Positions 42,541-53,137 of a stretch of 64,000 nucleotides of DNA are shown one piece after another (the stretch's first letter is position 1; each line of letters starts with the position of its first letter). The notes below the pieces were generated by a model that did not search any database, was not told the origin of the DNA, and saw only the letters and a list, made by a program, of their open reading frames with translations. Location of the stretch: contig NC_087071.1 of assembly GCF_963678635.1 (NCBI RefSeq), positions 8,355,842 through 8,419,841 on the forward strand, in the 5' to 3' direction. The position numbers were made by a program, and so were the translations under genes. The DNA is from Symsagittifera roscoffensis (taxonomy: Eukaryota > Xenacoelomorpha > Acoela > Convolutidae).

Positions 42541-44600
42541 ATGGACAATTTCAACCTGGATGAATTGATGGACCTGGCAGAGGCATATGTAGGACCGATG
42601 ATAGATGCGATCTATCGTCGGCTGAAGGATCGAGACTTCGCTCTGGAGGACCCAGAGGTAGTCATGTTGCTGACCGCCCTGATCAACATCTTGGGGCATG
42701 ATAACCGTGGGGACCGCCCCACGGAAGTCCTGTTGATGGCAGCATATGGAGAGAGGGGAGTACTAGACCGCCCGAACATGAGAGTGATGAGGTGGAGAAA
42801 CCGGGCTCTCTCAGGGAGTGACTTGGCGAATGAGCCTGGATTGGGAAGTTCTAGGACTTACCAACCAGGTGAAATGCCTATGCCCTCCAAGCCCAAACCT
42901 GGGCTGACGAGAATGCATCAGGAGATGAACAGCGAGGCTGCCTCGTCTGGTTCACCACTGAGAGCAGCTGTGCCACCAAAAAGAGCGAAAGTAGGACAAA
43001 AGGTTCAGACGAACCAAACCATGCAAGATCTGGATTGGATGAAGGATGAACTGGAAAGGACGAAAAGGGAGCTGGACGAGATGACCAGAAGCATGCTCAT
43101 TATGTAGGACGATCGGGACATGTGGAGAAGATTGTTCGAAGACTGCAACAAAAAGCCGGGTCAAGAAATTGAGCGCTTGAGGCAGGACTACAAAGAGCGA
43201 TCGGAACAGATGGCGTTGACAACGGCCGTGGAGAAAGTGATACCTGCAAGGAGTATTCCTCGTGGGCAGTCCCCGATGGAGCTCTTGACGCCTCGAGAAA
43301 TGAGTCAGACAACGGAGACACGGCTCCCGACAGCGACAGATCGAGTGACAATCCCGGACCCTAGTGACACCTTGGGGGACCCCGTCGTGGAACAAATGGT
43401 GAGGAAGCTGATAGAGACAGCTGGACGACTGGTCGCCAACAAGAATGCGCCAGGTTCCGGGGTGACTGCACCCTATGGAACGATCGACGACACGGGCAGA
43501 GTACGACTCTCCCAGACCGTGTTCAGACAGGGGATAAGTGACGTGACGCCACTCATGGGGAGCTCGAAGACCCCAGAGAGAAGAATACAGAAGATGCCAG
43601 CGAAGAAAGAGTCTCGTGTAATGGACGTACAAAAGAACAATCAATTGAGATATAACTTTACGGGAGTTCCGGAGACAGATCCGAGAGCTTGCTTCAATCG
43701 AGCGATTTGGAACCCGGCAGCAAACCTACAACAACCGCCACTGGAGAAAGTGATGACCAGAAGCATGCATCAGGAGATGAACAGCGAGGCGACCTCGTCT
43801 GGTTCACCACTGAGAGCAGCTGTGCCACCAAAAAGGGCGAAAGTAGCACAGAAGGTTCAGACGAACCAAACCATACAAGATCTGGATGAGATGAACGATG
43901 AGCTGAAAAGTACAAAGAAGGAGCTGGACGAGATGACCAGAAGCATGCTCCAGATGGAGGAAGATCGAGACATGTGGAGAAAGTTGTTTGAAGACTGCAA
44001 CAAAAAGCAGGGTCAAGAGATTGAGCGTTTGAGGCAGGAATACAAAGAGCGATCGGAGCAGGTGGCGTTGACAACGGCCGTGGAGAAAGTGATACCTGCA
44101 AGGGATATTCCTCGTGGGCAGTCCCCGATGGAGCTCTTGACGCCTCGAGAAATGAGTCAGACAACGGAGACACGGCTCCCGACAGCGACAGATCGAGTGA
44201 CAATCCCGGACCCTAGTGACACCTTGGGGGACCCCGTCGTGGAACAAATGGTGAGGAAGCTGATAGAGACAGCTGGACGACTGGTCGCCAACAAGAATGC
44301 GCCAGGTTCCGGGGTGACTGCACCCTATGGAACGATCGACGACACGGGCAGAGTACGACTCTCCCAGACCGTGTTCAGACAGGGGATAAGTGACGTGACG
44401 CCACTCATGGGGAGCTCGAAGACCCCAGAGAGAAGAATACAGAAGATGCCAGCGAAGAAAGAGTCTCGTGTAATGGACGTACAAAAGAACAATCAATTGA
44501 GATATAACTTTACGGGAGTTCCGGAGACAGATCCGAGAGCTTGCTTCAATCGAGCGACTTGGAACCCGGCAGCAAACCTACAACAACCGCCACTGGGGAC
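42541..44600 (+). pseudogene. Element D accessory protein, N-terminal part with duplicated coiled-coil module
   Basis: ATG at 42541 opens MDNFNLDELMDLAEAY. The frame stays in phase to 46251 except for one TAG at 43105, where the second repeat copy has GAG. Residues from about 42911 form a 284-residue module present twice in tandem. The module has a Lys-rich PPKRAKV patch (possibly nuclear localisation), a coiled coil (DELERTKRELDEMTRSM, then EIERLRQDYKERSEQ) and polar sequence ending LQQPPL. It leads directly into the SGNH hydrolase motifs. No fold recognised outside the coiled coil. By position this is an extra gene 3' of pol, where other elements may have env. Confidence 0.65.
42911..44598 (+). 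repeat. Tandem duplication, unit 852 bases
   Basis: 42911-43746 and 43763-44598 align at a constant offset of 852 bases (284 codons), so the frame is kept. Identity is nearly complete from about 43205 to the copy end. It is lower in the first 300 bases, with around eight differences in 95 bases near 43124-43218. The divergence is stepped, suggesting gene conversion after duplication. Confidence 0.9.
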
Positions 44601-45140
44601 ATCACATCTGATACTGGGAGACAGCTTGGTCAGAGTACTGTCGAATTTGAGGACCTCTTGGGTCACCACGGTGATGGACTTCGGAGGAGCGACCACAGCC
44701 CAGTTATATCGAATGGTGGAATTAATGAATCCAGGGAGGATCCCCAATGTGATGATCCTGGTTGGAACGAATGACATCTCCAGAGGTTCGGATGAGCAGG
44801 AAGCACTATGGGAATCAATGATGGTGTGTCTGTTTACTACCCTCTGGCAGAAACGTAATTGCGCGGTACTGACCGTTTGCACTGTGCCAATGAACACGAG
44901 GAGCTTGACAGCAGCAGGAAGAAGGCACAACAAAGGAGTCGTCAGGTGGAATAACATCTTGAGGAATCTCGCAAGTCGGAATGCCGGAAGAATGATCGTC
45001 ATGGACATCGAACATGAGTTGAGAGCTATGGATCAGGCCAGACTGACCACGGACGGCATCCACTTCGATAGTATCGAAGGACAGGCTTGGTTGAATCGAG
45101 TCTTCCAAAAGCGGTTGGATGAACTAGAGGCGGAACTCTT
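44601..45140 (+). pseudogene. SGNH/GDSL hydrolase domain in element D accessory frame
   Basis: Locally open and part of the long frame 43120-46251. All four blocks of the SGNH hydrolase family can be read in order. Block I is LILGDSLVRVL with the Ser codon at 44623-44625, block II the Gly in DFGGATTAQLYRM, block III ILVGTNDIS with Asn at 44770-44772, and block V TTDGIHFDS with Asp at 45052 and His at 45061. The spacing of about 145 residues from Ser to His is within the family range. SGNH enzymes hydrolyse esters of lipids, carbohydrates or acetyl groups. Esterase-type domains are established in ORF1 of CR1-like LINEs. I do not know of one 3' of pol in a Ty3/gypsy element. Catalytic residues are intact, but the enclosing frame is broken elsewhere. 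Confidence 0.75.
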
Positions 45141-46620
45141 TGACACAGGAGTGCTGAAGGAAGAAGGAACAGCGAATGACGCGGTGATTACCACCTTTGT
45201 GCCTCCTAGCCTGGAAACACGCTTGAGGACGGTCCCGGCCGTCACGAACTACAGACAACAGAGCTCCAGCGAACCAGGTCAAAGGACAGACGTACAGGAT
45301 GGATTGGGAGAAGCGCCGATGAGGAGGACCATCCATCCTAAGAGAAGAATAGGACCTGTCAACCCAATCGAAGAAACAACCAGCACGTCTAGGTCGGACA
45401 CGAGATCGGAGACGACAAACACCAGTCGAGAGGAGAGACGCCCGGGCAGAGGCTCGTTGATGTGGTCAATACCCATACCATCTCCCTGGCATGTATACAA
45501 AGACGAACTAATGAAGCTGGATCTCCAGAGGGAAAGCTTCATCGAAGAGGTAAGAAGGATGCTGAATGGAGCGACGCTATCCGTCAGCAGACTGTACTCG
45601 ATAAACGGCGTAGACTGGTTGATAGCCGCTAGCATAAATTTCAGCTCCACGACGGCCTTGAGATTTGCTGACCTAGAGGGACTGCCCTCTAACAACACAA
45701 TGGGACCAGTGAATGCGAGACCCTTGCAAGATGTGAGATTGAATCATGATGAAGGGAATCTGGAAGAGAGACCAGGAAGTTTTCTGACGACGAGAGCGCC
45801 GATTGGAAAACATGTGAATATGTTCAGGCAGCTGACGACACCCCCTGGTCATGTGAAAGAAAGAATATACCCAAAACTAGTGGGTCGAGATGGTGATGTC
45901 CAAAGATACGGCGGGTTGAAAGCGATAATGAAAGATGAGACCATCTTCGCCGCCTATGACAAAGCAGAAATGAGGAAGGCCAAAATCATGATAGTAGCGA
46001 ATTCAGAGTTCGCGTATACCTCCAAGTCTCTGTTTTGGCCGGACGTTATAATGTTGGCAGCGGTCGATCTGGACCTACTGCAATCGGTATCTCTGGCAAT
46101 AAGGGTACAGAGGCAGACGGACATGAACCCAATTACGATCGTGTTTGCTGGCACCAATGACCATCTACACAGTAGAGGTTTTCTGAGCAGACTCAGAGAT
46201 CCTACAACGGCAGAGAATGCTGTGTGGCCAGCGATAAAAGATATCATTTAGTCGTTGGGTGAAGTGGTGGATGCGACGAAGGAGGGGTCGTTCACCAAAG
46301 TGACACCGAGAGTAGTATTCGCGTTGTCTCTGGGGTATGCACATCTGCCGGATAGACTGAAATTCGTGTTTGCGATTGTGACCTTGCTTTCGGAAAGAAA
46401 ATATGATGTGATCATATCAGCCCCGAATCGCATGATAGAGATGGAGAACCTGAGGCCACTCAAGGCTGAACTACCTGCAGTGTGATCAGATATCTCGAAC
46501 GCGATGAGAGGATTCAAGGACCATGCGCTACACATGTTAGTGTTGGACGAGGTGCTGGGGTTGGAACTGTCCAATTTCAGTTGACAACTCAAGCTTAAGC
46601 CGGGAAAAGACGACGACCAT
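45141..46620 (+). pseudogene. Element D accessory protein, second GTND-containing block
   Basis: After a polar Thr/Arg/Glu-rich linker (45140-45450) a new folded-looking region starts at GSLMWSIPIPSPWHVYKDEL. It includes KAKIMIVANSEFAYTS, then PITIVFAGTNDHLHSRGFL with a GTND motif at 46150-46161. In-frame stops occur at 46249 (TAG), 46483 (TGA) and 46582 (TGA). The sequence on both sides stays coding-like (VVFALSLGYAHLPDRLKFVF, then ISAPNRMIEMENL and LHMLVLDEVLGLEL). Alternating hydrophobic strands and GTND suggest a second, divergent SGNH-like alpha/beta domain. A convincing GDS or DxxH block was not found, so enzymatic function is unproven. Confidence 0.55.
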
Positions 46621-47607
46621 CGAGTGATCGTAGCGGTGTCCAACGACTTATGGTTCCGAGCAATGGAAGTGATAGGTGAAAACACGAGAAGGAAAAATTC
46701 ACTAGAGACGAGAGCTCATTTGGAGGCGATGGTTTTGAGAACCAAGCCGGAAGCCAACCAGTGGCTACACCTAAATCCTCGAGTAGCGGCATTGGGTGCA
46801 GATGTTTTTGAGCAGGGCCCTGTGATGATCACGAAGATCCATGCCTACTTGTTAAAGGAGGTGAACCTGGCGGAAAATGCCAAAGAAAAGACCGCTGAAT
46901 TTGTAAACAGAGTGTGTCAGATTACCCTGGAAACGTTCTGGACCCAGGAAGTGAAGGGACAGGAAGGCTTTGAACGGACAGAGAGCATGCTGGAAGGGTT
47001 GGGAGCCGGATGGACCGCGTTTTTCTTGGCAAAAGTCTACCCGAAAGTCTCTCATTACTTGATAAAATAATTTTTCCAAGCAGTAGTGGAAGTGTCAATA
47101 GTGGAACTAATAGCCTTGTTCGTGACGTTTGGAGCGGAGAGCTTCGTGAAAGGACCGGCGATGCTGCTCACCGAAGGAATTGAGAACCTGTGGTTAGATG
47201 GACTTCTAACACTGATTGCGATTACCCACGGAAACTTGGGAGGACCGATGAAATTGACACGTTGTCCAGAGCAGATGAGAGAGAGAGTGAAGAACTTAGA
47301 TATGAAGAAATCCACGGACTCGTGGAACAAGATAAGAGACCTGAGACACACTCTTATCCAATATCTCTTACAACAAAATCGCTTTGGAACGGGAGAAGAT
47401 GAGACTATCGAAAGAGAAGAAGATGTTAGACGACATGTGGGAGGCATGCCCCTGATAACCGATTTGAGCTTGGCTATGAGAACCGATCCCTTAGCACTGA
47501 TCAGAGGACTCACGGAGTTTGTGACAGTGATCTATGGACCAGCAGTCACGTTTGTGTTCTCCCTGACGTTAAGGTGGAGGCGTATAGGAGAACGGTGCTG
47601 CACCTGA
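46585..47607 (+). pseudogene. Element D accessory region, unrecognised alpha-helical protein part 1
   Basis: Continues in the same frame as the preceding block, after the TGA at 46582, with a TAA at 47068 and an end in another frame near 47580. Readable parts are HRVIVAVSNDLWFRAMEVIG, then EANQWLHLNPRVAALGADVF and GPVMITKIHAYLLKEVNLAE. After the TAA come VEVSIVELIALFVTFGAESF and MLLTEGIENLWLDGLL. It is mostly helical by appearance, with one moderately hydrophobic stretch (47092-47145) that is too weak to call a membrane anchor. I recognise no family. Codon use matches the rest of the element, so it was coding. Confidence 0.5.
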
Positions 47608-48432
47608 ACCTCATATCAGCAGTGGACGGTAATGCACTGAACTGGTGTGAGCAGCACACATTGCGGGAGCTCATGAGTGAAGATCTGTTATTTGCGAAAA
47701 TATCAGAGCCAGAGATGACAGTCATCAATTTTGACGATCACTTCCGTGATCGCATGGGAGAAGTAGAAAGAGGACACACCGAAGTGTTTCCGAAGCTTTG
47801 GAATCTGAGACCCTATGATAAAACGAATGGTGAGATAACCAGAGTGCCTCGTCTCACTACAGCATATCATAAAGTGAGAGAAGAGACGAAAGACTGGGGT
47901 GATTACGAGAAGCTGCCGGAGGCAACCCCTAAATTCCCTCTGATAAGAAGGATGTTGCTCGGAGCAGTCTCCGTGGTACAAACTACTAGGTTGAGAGCAT
48001 TCGAAACCAATGAAAGGAGAATAGGGAATTTCGTAGCAACGATGGATACATTCTTTGTGGGAAGAAATGCCGCTGTGTTACAGTACACACGATTTGCCTA
48101 TACGGATCAAGCGACGAGAAGGCGAATAAGCAACGCCGCGACTCCCAAGCCTGGACGATTTGATGAGGAATGGGCGGGATTAGGCTTAGCGCTTATGAAG
48201 ATGAGAGGCAGGACCGAACTGCCTGAGGCCTCCTTGATCCTGACTAGTGTGAAATCGGAGTTTACGGTAGTAGGAACGCTGCGAACGAGAACCTTCCTAG
48301 CACCCTTCGGCTGCGAGGAAATCAAAGTGGTCCATTGAGAGGCGGAAGATAGATCTGCCGGTACATTGATCATACCGAAGCTTCCGGAAAGAACCGACAA
48401 TGATAAACAAGGACCCTCGAGCTCCAAAAAGA
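47574..48432 (+). pseudogene. Element D accessory region, unrecognised protein part 2
   Basis: After a frameshift near 47580 the frame is open from 47574 to TGA at 48336 and continues coding-like to about 48430, where it shifts again. Readable parts include VDGNALNWCEQHTLRELMSE, VINFDDHFRDRMGEVERGHT, TFFVGRNAAVLQYTRFAYTD and ASLILTSVKSEFTVVGTLRT. The last stretch resembles a beta-rich end. No family recognised. It is one continuous former protein with parts 1 and 3 by frame continuity and composition, or two genes. I cannot decide. Confidence 0.5.
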
Positions 48433-48433
48433 T

Positions 48434-49390
48434 ATGTCAGAAGGAGATGACGGACAGGGAGGAAGCCGTCAAATGGAAGAACCCATGCATCAAGATGCAA
48501 AACAGGCTGGTGGGGAAGACGACAGGGCATCGACAGGAGGAGTGTCCAGCCTGGATTTCAATATCTTCAGTGATCTTGAGAATAACGCGGATACGTTGGA
48601 GACGACTGAGCCAGCGGATGAAGGCATTTCGACAGTGGAGCCTCCGTCAGCCTTTATGGAAATGAAACGGGATTTTCCGGAGAGCAGCTCTCCTGGCAAT
48701 TCAAGAAATAACGAACAAAGAATCCTCATGGAATTGCCTAGAAGAAGAAGAATAGAGGGCTCAGCCAGAGTACCTTTCTTGGGAACGTTGCCCGAAGAAG
48801 AATGGGAAGTACATCACCGAGACCATGAAAGTAGGACGGGATGCAAATTGGACAGAGTGGTGTTCATGGAAGAAGTCTGGACAGTGGTTCAGAGCTATGG
48901 GACCCAGTCCATTCTGAAAACAGGTCTCAGTCGACCCTTGATGCAGAATGTCCTTGACAAGCTTGATGAGCGTGAAGGGAGATTGAGTGAGTTGTTGATT
49001 GACTCAGCCACTGATGAAAGTGAAGCGAACTCTCCCATCAAGATGACACCGCAGGACGATAAAGGAGAGGTGGTGTATCTGTCAAGAACCAGGAGAGGAA
49101 CGATGCGATCGGAATTGGTGATTGATAAGATCAACGCGATGAAAATGAAGTTAGGCAGCAGAGTGATGCCGGGGAGAGTAGGAAAGACGAAGGTGGATTC
49201 GGAGATATCAATGAAAGCTGTCAATTCAGCGAAAAGGAAACGAGTCGAAGAGGTCATGGATTTGGGACAAGGTGATTATCAATTGCCTGGCACAGATAAA
49301 ATGTTGACTGATATAGCGATGGTGCCACCCATTCTCATGGCGGGAAAAAGTCAACAGGTTATAAATCCAAAAGGAGTGACCGCACTCTGA
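48434..49390 (+). pseudogene. Element D accessory region, acidic unrecognised protein part 3
   Basis: A frame of about 318 codons open to TGA at 49388, shifted from the preceding one. It begins MSEGDDGQGGSRQMEEP and is acidic and Ser/Thr-rich (FNIFSDLENNADTLETTEPA). A more ordered stretch follows (GCKLDRVVFMEEVWTVVQSY, LMQNVLDKLDEREGRLSELL), then a basic patch KRKRVEEV that may be a nuclear localisation signal. The ATG at 48434 could be a true start of a separate gene or only the point where the shift falls. No family recognised. Confidence 0.5.
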
Positions 49391-51081
49391 CTGAAGCAAC
49401 CTTAGAAATGGAAACACTCAGCCAATGTGGAGAGAGCACAATGAAAGACTTTAGGCCATCTCCCATGAATCACGGAAAGGGAAATGTCGCAGGACAACTA
49501 GTACCAGTGGAATATAACCGACTGACAATATCGGAGGTTGTGTCAATAGATGAACCCGCCGGTGGATACATGGAAATGTTGGAGAACCGAAACTCTGCTA
49601 GAGGGTATGTGATGGCTCTGGAAGACAAGAGTGCCATGGAGGGTTATCTGGAGACAATGTTGCAAGGCACCATCCTCAAGCAGAATGCGTACAGGACTTT
49701 AGCGTCGTCTGAGATACAGGCAGAAACGATGGAGCAGTTGGTGAGCCTTCCATGGAAAGCAGTGGTGTTACGGTACTTCGAAGAATACAGTGAGGACTGC
49801 GCCAAGAATACACGCTCTCGTGGCAGTACCTTACGTAAGAACAGAGTTACAACTGAGGTTTGCCTGGTGCATGATGGGACTGACTCGCGAAGAATATGAT
49901 TCAGAAGAAAGGAAGAGGTCAAAAGAAGAGAAGGTTTTCCTTATGACGAACCTGAGGGATCTGATAATCCAAGAGGGAGCAGCAGTAGCGTGTGCGAAGC
50001 GAGATACGCTCTCTGTTTCATTCGATTCTTGATGGAGCAGATTTCAGTACCTGCATTGAACACTTGTGTTAAGATGCTGAGGGAAGGCGATGAGCGAGCG
50101 AAAGCCTTACTCTTGCTAGCACTGCTGGATATGCAGCAAAGCAAACCGATGAGGGTGAATATGAAGGAACCCGAGGAGTTAGAGCCTATGAGAAAGATAG
50201 ACGAAATCAGGAGATTCTCAAACAAGGAGCTGAGACTCACTAAAGAATCTATGGGGGCACTGCCGAAATCCAGTGAATACTGTGGACAGATCAAGACGAA
50301 GTCGTACAGGCAGTGTTACGAGCAGGCAGTGTTACTAAGAATCTGGACGTCGAGAATTGTAACAATTAAGAGCGCTAATAATCCACAGACCAAATTGGGA
50401 CTGGTCTTGGAAGAAGAGGTGACTGCACCTTCCGTACCAAAATCCGACAAAAGAGTGGAGTTTGGGTTGGGATTCTCAGATGAATTACTGAGAACGAGCT
50501 TGATGGCAGTGTGGGAATTGATGAGGCCATCATGGTGTCCTAGTCCCAACGCTGACTCGATATTACGGGCGACACAAGACGTGCAGAGGGAGCTGAATGC
50601 AGACTGTAACCTGCGTGACCTTAACATCATATATAATGTGATTATAACGGCTTCTAAGAGCAACAGTGAAGATAAAGTGGAGTTGCCTGGCTGGGGAACA
50701 GAAGACTGGGTCAAACCTGGTAGCTGTCTGGCGGAAGTATGTGGACTGGAGGGTCACGTTTGTGGAAGTCTGGACTGTGTGAAGACCCTAAAGAAACAAC
50801 ACAAGCAATTAACGATATTGTTTGCAAACGTCGAGATGAAAGCAAGAATGGAAACAGAACTGATAGCGGACTGTCATGGAGGAACCGAGGTGAAGCTAGT
50901 GACTGCACTAGGATTCTACAGCATGTTTAGTTCTTTAGAGTCACTATTGAATCTAGAACAGAGACGAGATGGTCACTGCCATCAGTGTAGAAGTATTCCC
51001 AGGAGTTCTGCAAACCGAGCAGAAACACATAGGAAAAAGGAGGGAAGCGATCGAGGCGGAAATGAACGTCAGACACAGTGA
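49391..51081 (+). pseudogene. Element D accessory region, cysteine-containing unrecognised protein part 4
   Basis: Starts about METLSQCGESTMKDF (49408), moves to another frame around 49800-49990 (MMGLTREEYDSEERKRSKEE), then returns to a long frame 49990-51081. That frame includes ARYALCFIRFLMEQISVPAL, FGLGFSDELLRTSLMAVWEL and the Cys-rich CLAEVCGLEGHVCGSLDCV (about 50725-50780). The clustered Cys could bind metal. The last 40 or so codons read as out-of-frame sequence, because the next frame begins near 50960. No family recognised. Confidence 0.5.
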
Positions 51082-51736
51082 GACTTATTGTAGACCACCA
51101 GGAGCACGATATTTGGTGGGCTCGACATTGGCTCCAATGTGCAAGAGCAGATACCCGGTACATTTCGTAGCTGTGGATGTAAAGAGTACGAGAACGATCG
51201 TGGATCAAGCCTTCTCAGTGCCAAAGTGTGTGAGACTAACGAGAATGTCCGAGAAATCTTACGAGTTGCTATGTAAGATGTTCTCAGCAGTTCCAGAGAG
51301 AACCAAGGAGGAGTTGGAATCGATACTGGGAAAGAAGTTCATGGGATACGTGAGTGGGAACTTCAGTGACTTTGAGAGACAGAAACAGAGAGGATCAACT
51401 ATTACAGATTACAATGCAGTAGACGAGAATGATTAAGACCACCGAGTGATGATGGAAGTGGAACCATTACTGGAAGCTTCGGGAAAACGTAATTGGAGGA
51501 GCATCATGTTGACAAATGACGAGTTTCCCTGCCACTGCCTGCTGCAGACCTGGTGGTATCCCAAGCGTAGTAATCTGGTGTTGATCTGGGACTCTGGAGA
51601 GCTGCTCTCCATGGGTTTACCAGACTCATCACAGCCCATAACAATAGTGATAGTGGAAGTTATGATGGCGATACGATGGCTGGAAGCTCAGGTGAAAGAA
51701 AACATGAAACGATGTGTTGAAAGACACAGAAACTGA
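50969..51736 (+). pseudogene. Element D accessory region, unrecognised protein part 5 (C terminus)
   Basis: A frame from about 50969 (MVTAISVEVFPGVLQTEQKH) with a TAA at 51434, continuing in the same frame to TGA at 51736. It includes TYCRPPGARYLVGSTLAPMC, VHFVAVDVKSTRTIVDQAFS and, after the stop, EFPCHCLLQTWWYPKRSNLV. The last 90 residues have hydrophobic strands (ITIVIVEVMMAIRWLE) but no clear membrane anchor. It is the last coding sequence before the 3' untranslated part. No family recognised. Confidence 0.5.
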
Positions 51737-52588
51737 AAGTGCAGAGTAAGTGTCACAGGAGAAAAAGAGATGGAACATTGACAAACGGTCGAAAGAACAA
51801 GAGTCAAAAAGAAAGAAAATTAGAAGAATTTAGAACTTTTAGAACTTCTAAACGACGAAAAAAGAATAAAACAAAAGAGTGACGAAGAAGAAGAAATTAA
51901 AACTCAGAATTGTTTTTTGTGTGTGAAAAAACTCAAATGAGAGACTAAGCAACCAAGTTGTAATTGAAAACTGAAACATTTATTTGAGTTTTGAGTTTGT
52001 TGCATTTATAAATTTGCATTTTGACTTTAGTTAAGTGGCTTTAGAGACACTTACTTACTATTTATTTAAAAGGCTTGAGTAGAGAGTATATTTAAATTTT
52101 CCAGCCTGCATGACTGTTTTTAATCAGCTAGGAGAACTGATCACTTTGTGGTGATATGAAAGGCTTGGGTAATCTCTCGAAGAGGGAGATTGTTTCATTG
52201 TTCTTTCTAAGCACAGAGTTTCTTAGTTTTAATATTCAGGACAATAACCAGCAAGATTTCCGAAGGGAAGAAGCATAGTAGGATAATTTTAGCTTGTTGG
52301 TTGGCAGGACTGTCCTGCAAGCCAACACCTTTTAAATCTAAGAGAAAAAGTTTTAATCGGGACATCGACATTGGAAGTCGGAAAATATGTTTTATCTTAG
52401 GTCATATCCTCAATGTGCAGAATAATGAAAGAATTTGAAGGCTATAGTGATGTAGTATGATGCCATTTATATTCTGCAGTGAGTCGATGTGACGTGGATA
52501 AAAGTAATTTCGTGCATTTTGTAAATTCTGTTCGATGACACTGTATCTATTTTACGAACATTGCGAGATTCAATGAGGACATTGACCG
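51737..52588 (+). other. Element D 3' untranslated region
   Basis: About 850 bases, A-rich then AT-rich, between the last coding frame and the purine tract. No coding frame or repeat recognised. Confidence 0.5.
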
Positions 52589-52591
52589 GAC

Positions 52592-52604
52592 TGTCCGGGG
52601 AGTA
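52592..52604 (+). other. Polypurine-tract position of element D
   Basis: TGTCCGGGGAGTA sits directly before the 3' LTR TGTAACATTCG, where the plus-strand primer should lie. Only GGGGAG is purine, so it is a short tract. The same word recurs three times in the linker frame (38910-39053). Confidence 0.5.
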
Positions 52605-53137
52605 TGTAACATTCGACCAGAATGGACCAAAATGCAGACGCAACAATTTCGAGGTTTTAGCAGCGAACCTTCCGAATTGGCGATTTTGAAGGAATAGGAG
52701 CGTTATTGGAACGATTAGTCAAACGGTGAAGTTCAAGATATTCTGGTATTTTGAAATTTTAAAAATTCGAAGTATGACGTCATATTTCTAAGAAACGTCA
52801 AAAGCGGCCATTTTGGCAGAAAACCGAAAGAAAAACAAAACAACATTAGTTGCGATAGCGTGAACAGCAAGAATTGTGCTTGAAAAACAACGAAGAATTA
52901 CAGAAGTAGCAGAGACCGCTCCGAGTTGCAACTATTGTGTCGCTACAATAGTTGCAAGGCCGTTGCGAACAACGGTGGAGGGTGGAAAACCAGCCTTCCG
53001 GAATGAGAATAAGGGCCTTATTTCCCCGGATTCAGGAATCCGGAGGGGTCTCGGGACTGAAACTTTTATTAACTTATATAAACTTTTAGCTTCCCTGTCA
53101 TGTCCTGATTTGAATTTAATTAACATCTGAATTCATT
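52605..53137 (+). repeat. 3' LTR of element D, truncated after 533 bases
   Basis: Aligns with 28758-29290 with about 16 differences by eye. It stops at GAATTCATTT, where a second LTR begins, so the last 385 bases of the LTR are missing. Confidence 0.85.

Larger units (their letters stand above)
28758..53137 (+). mobile_element. Element D: giant Ty3/gypsy-like retrotransposon with macro and SGNH domains
   Basis: A 24.4 kb LTR element (about 24.8 kb if the 3' LTR were whole). Its order is 918-base 5' LTR, 2.8 kb leader, gag, protease, RT, RNase H, long linker, integrase plus GPY/F, macro domain, a long accessory region with SGNH hydrolase motifs, purine tract, then a truncated 3' LTR. Pol order and motifs are Ty3/gypsy. 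Typical gypsy elements are 5-8 kb, so this is three to five times normal size. Base composition is clearly GC-richer than flanking DNA. At least a dozen in-frame stops and about seven frameshifts mean this copy is inactive. By eye the LTRs differ at about 16 of 533 aligned positions (near 3%), so insertion is fairly recent. Confidence 0.85.

Noticed and set aside
43694-44496. Long minus-strand frames of 169 and 230 codons over the accessory region, repeated at 42952-43644
   Set aside because: They are antisense shadows of the duplicated coiled-coil module. The plus frame continues into the SGNH motifs.
42541-51736. An envelope gene in the region after integrase
   Set aside because: No signal peptide, no convincing membrane anchor and no fusion-protein signature were found. 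The recognisable parts are a coiled coil and SGNH motifs.
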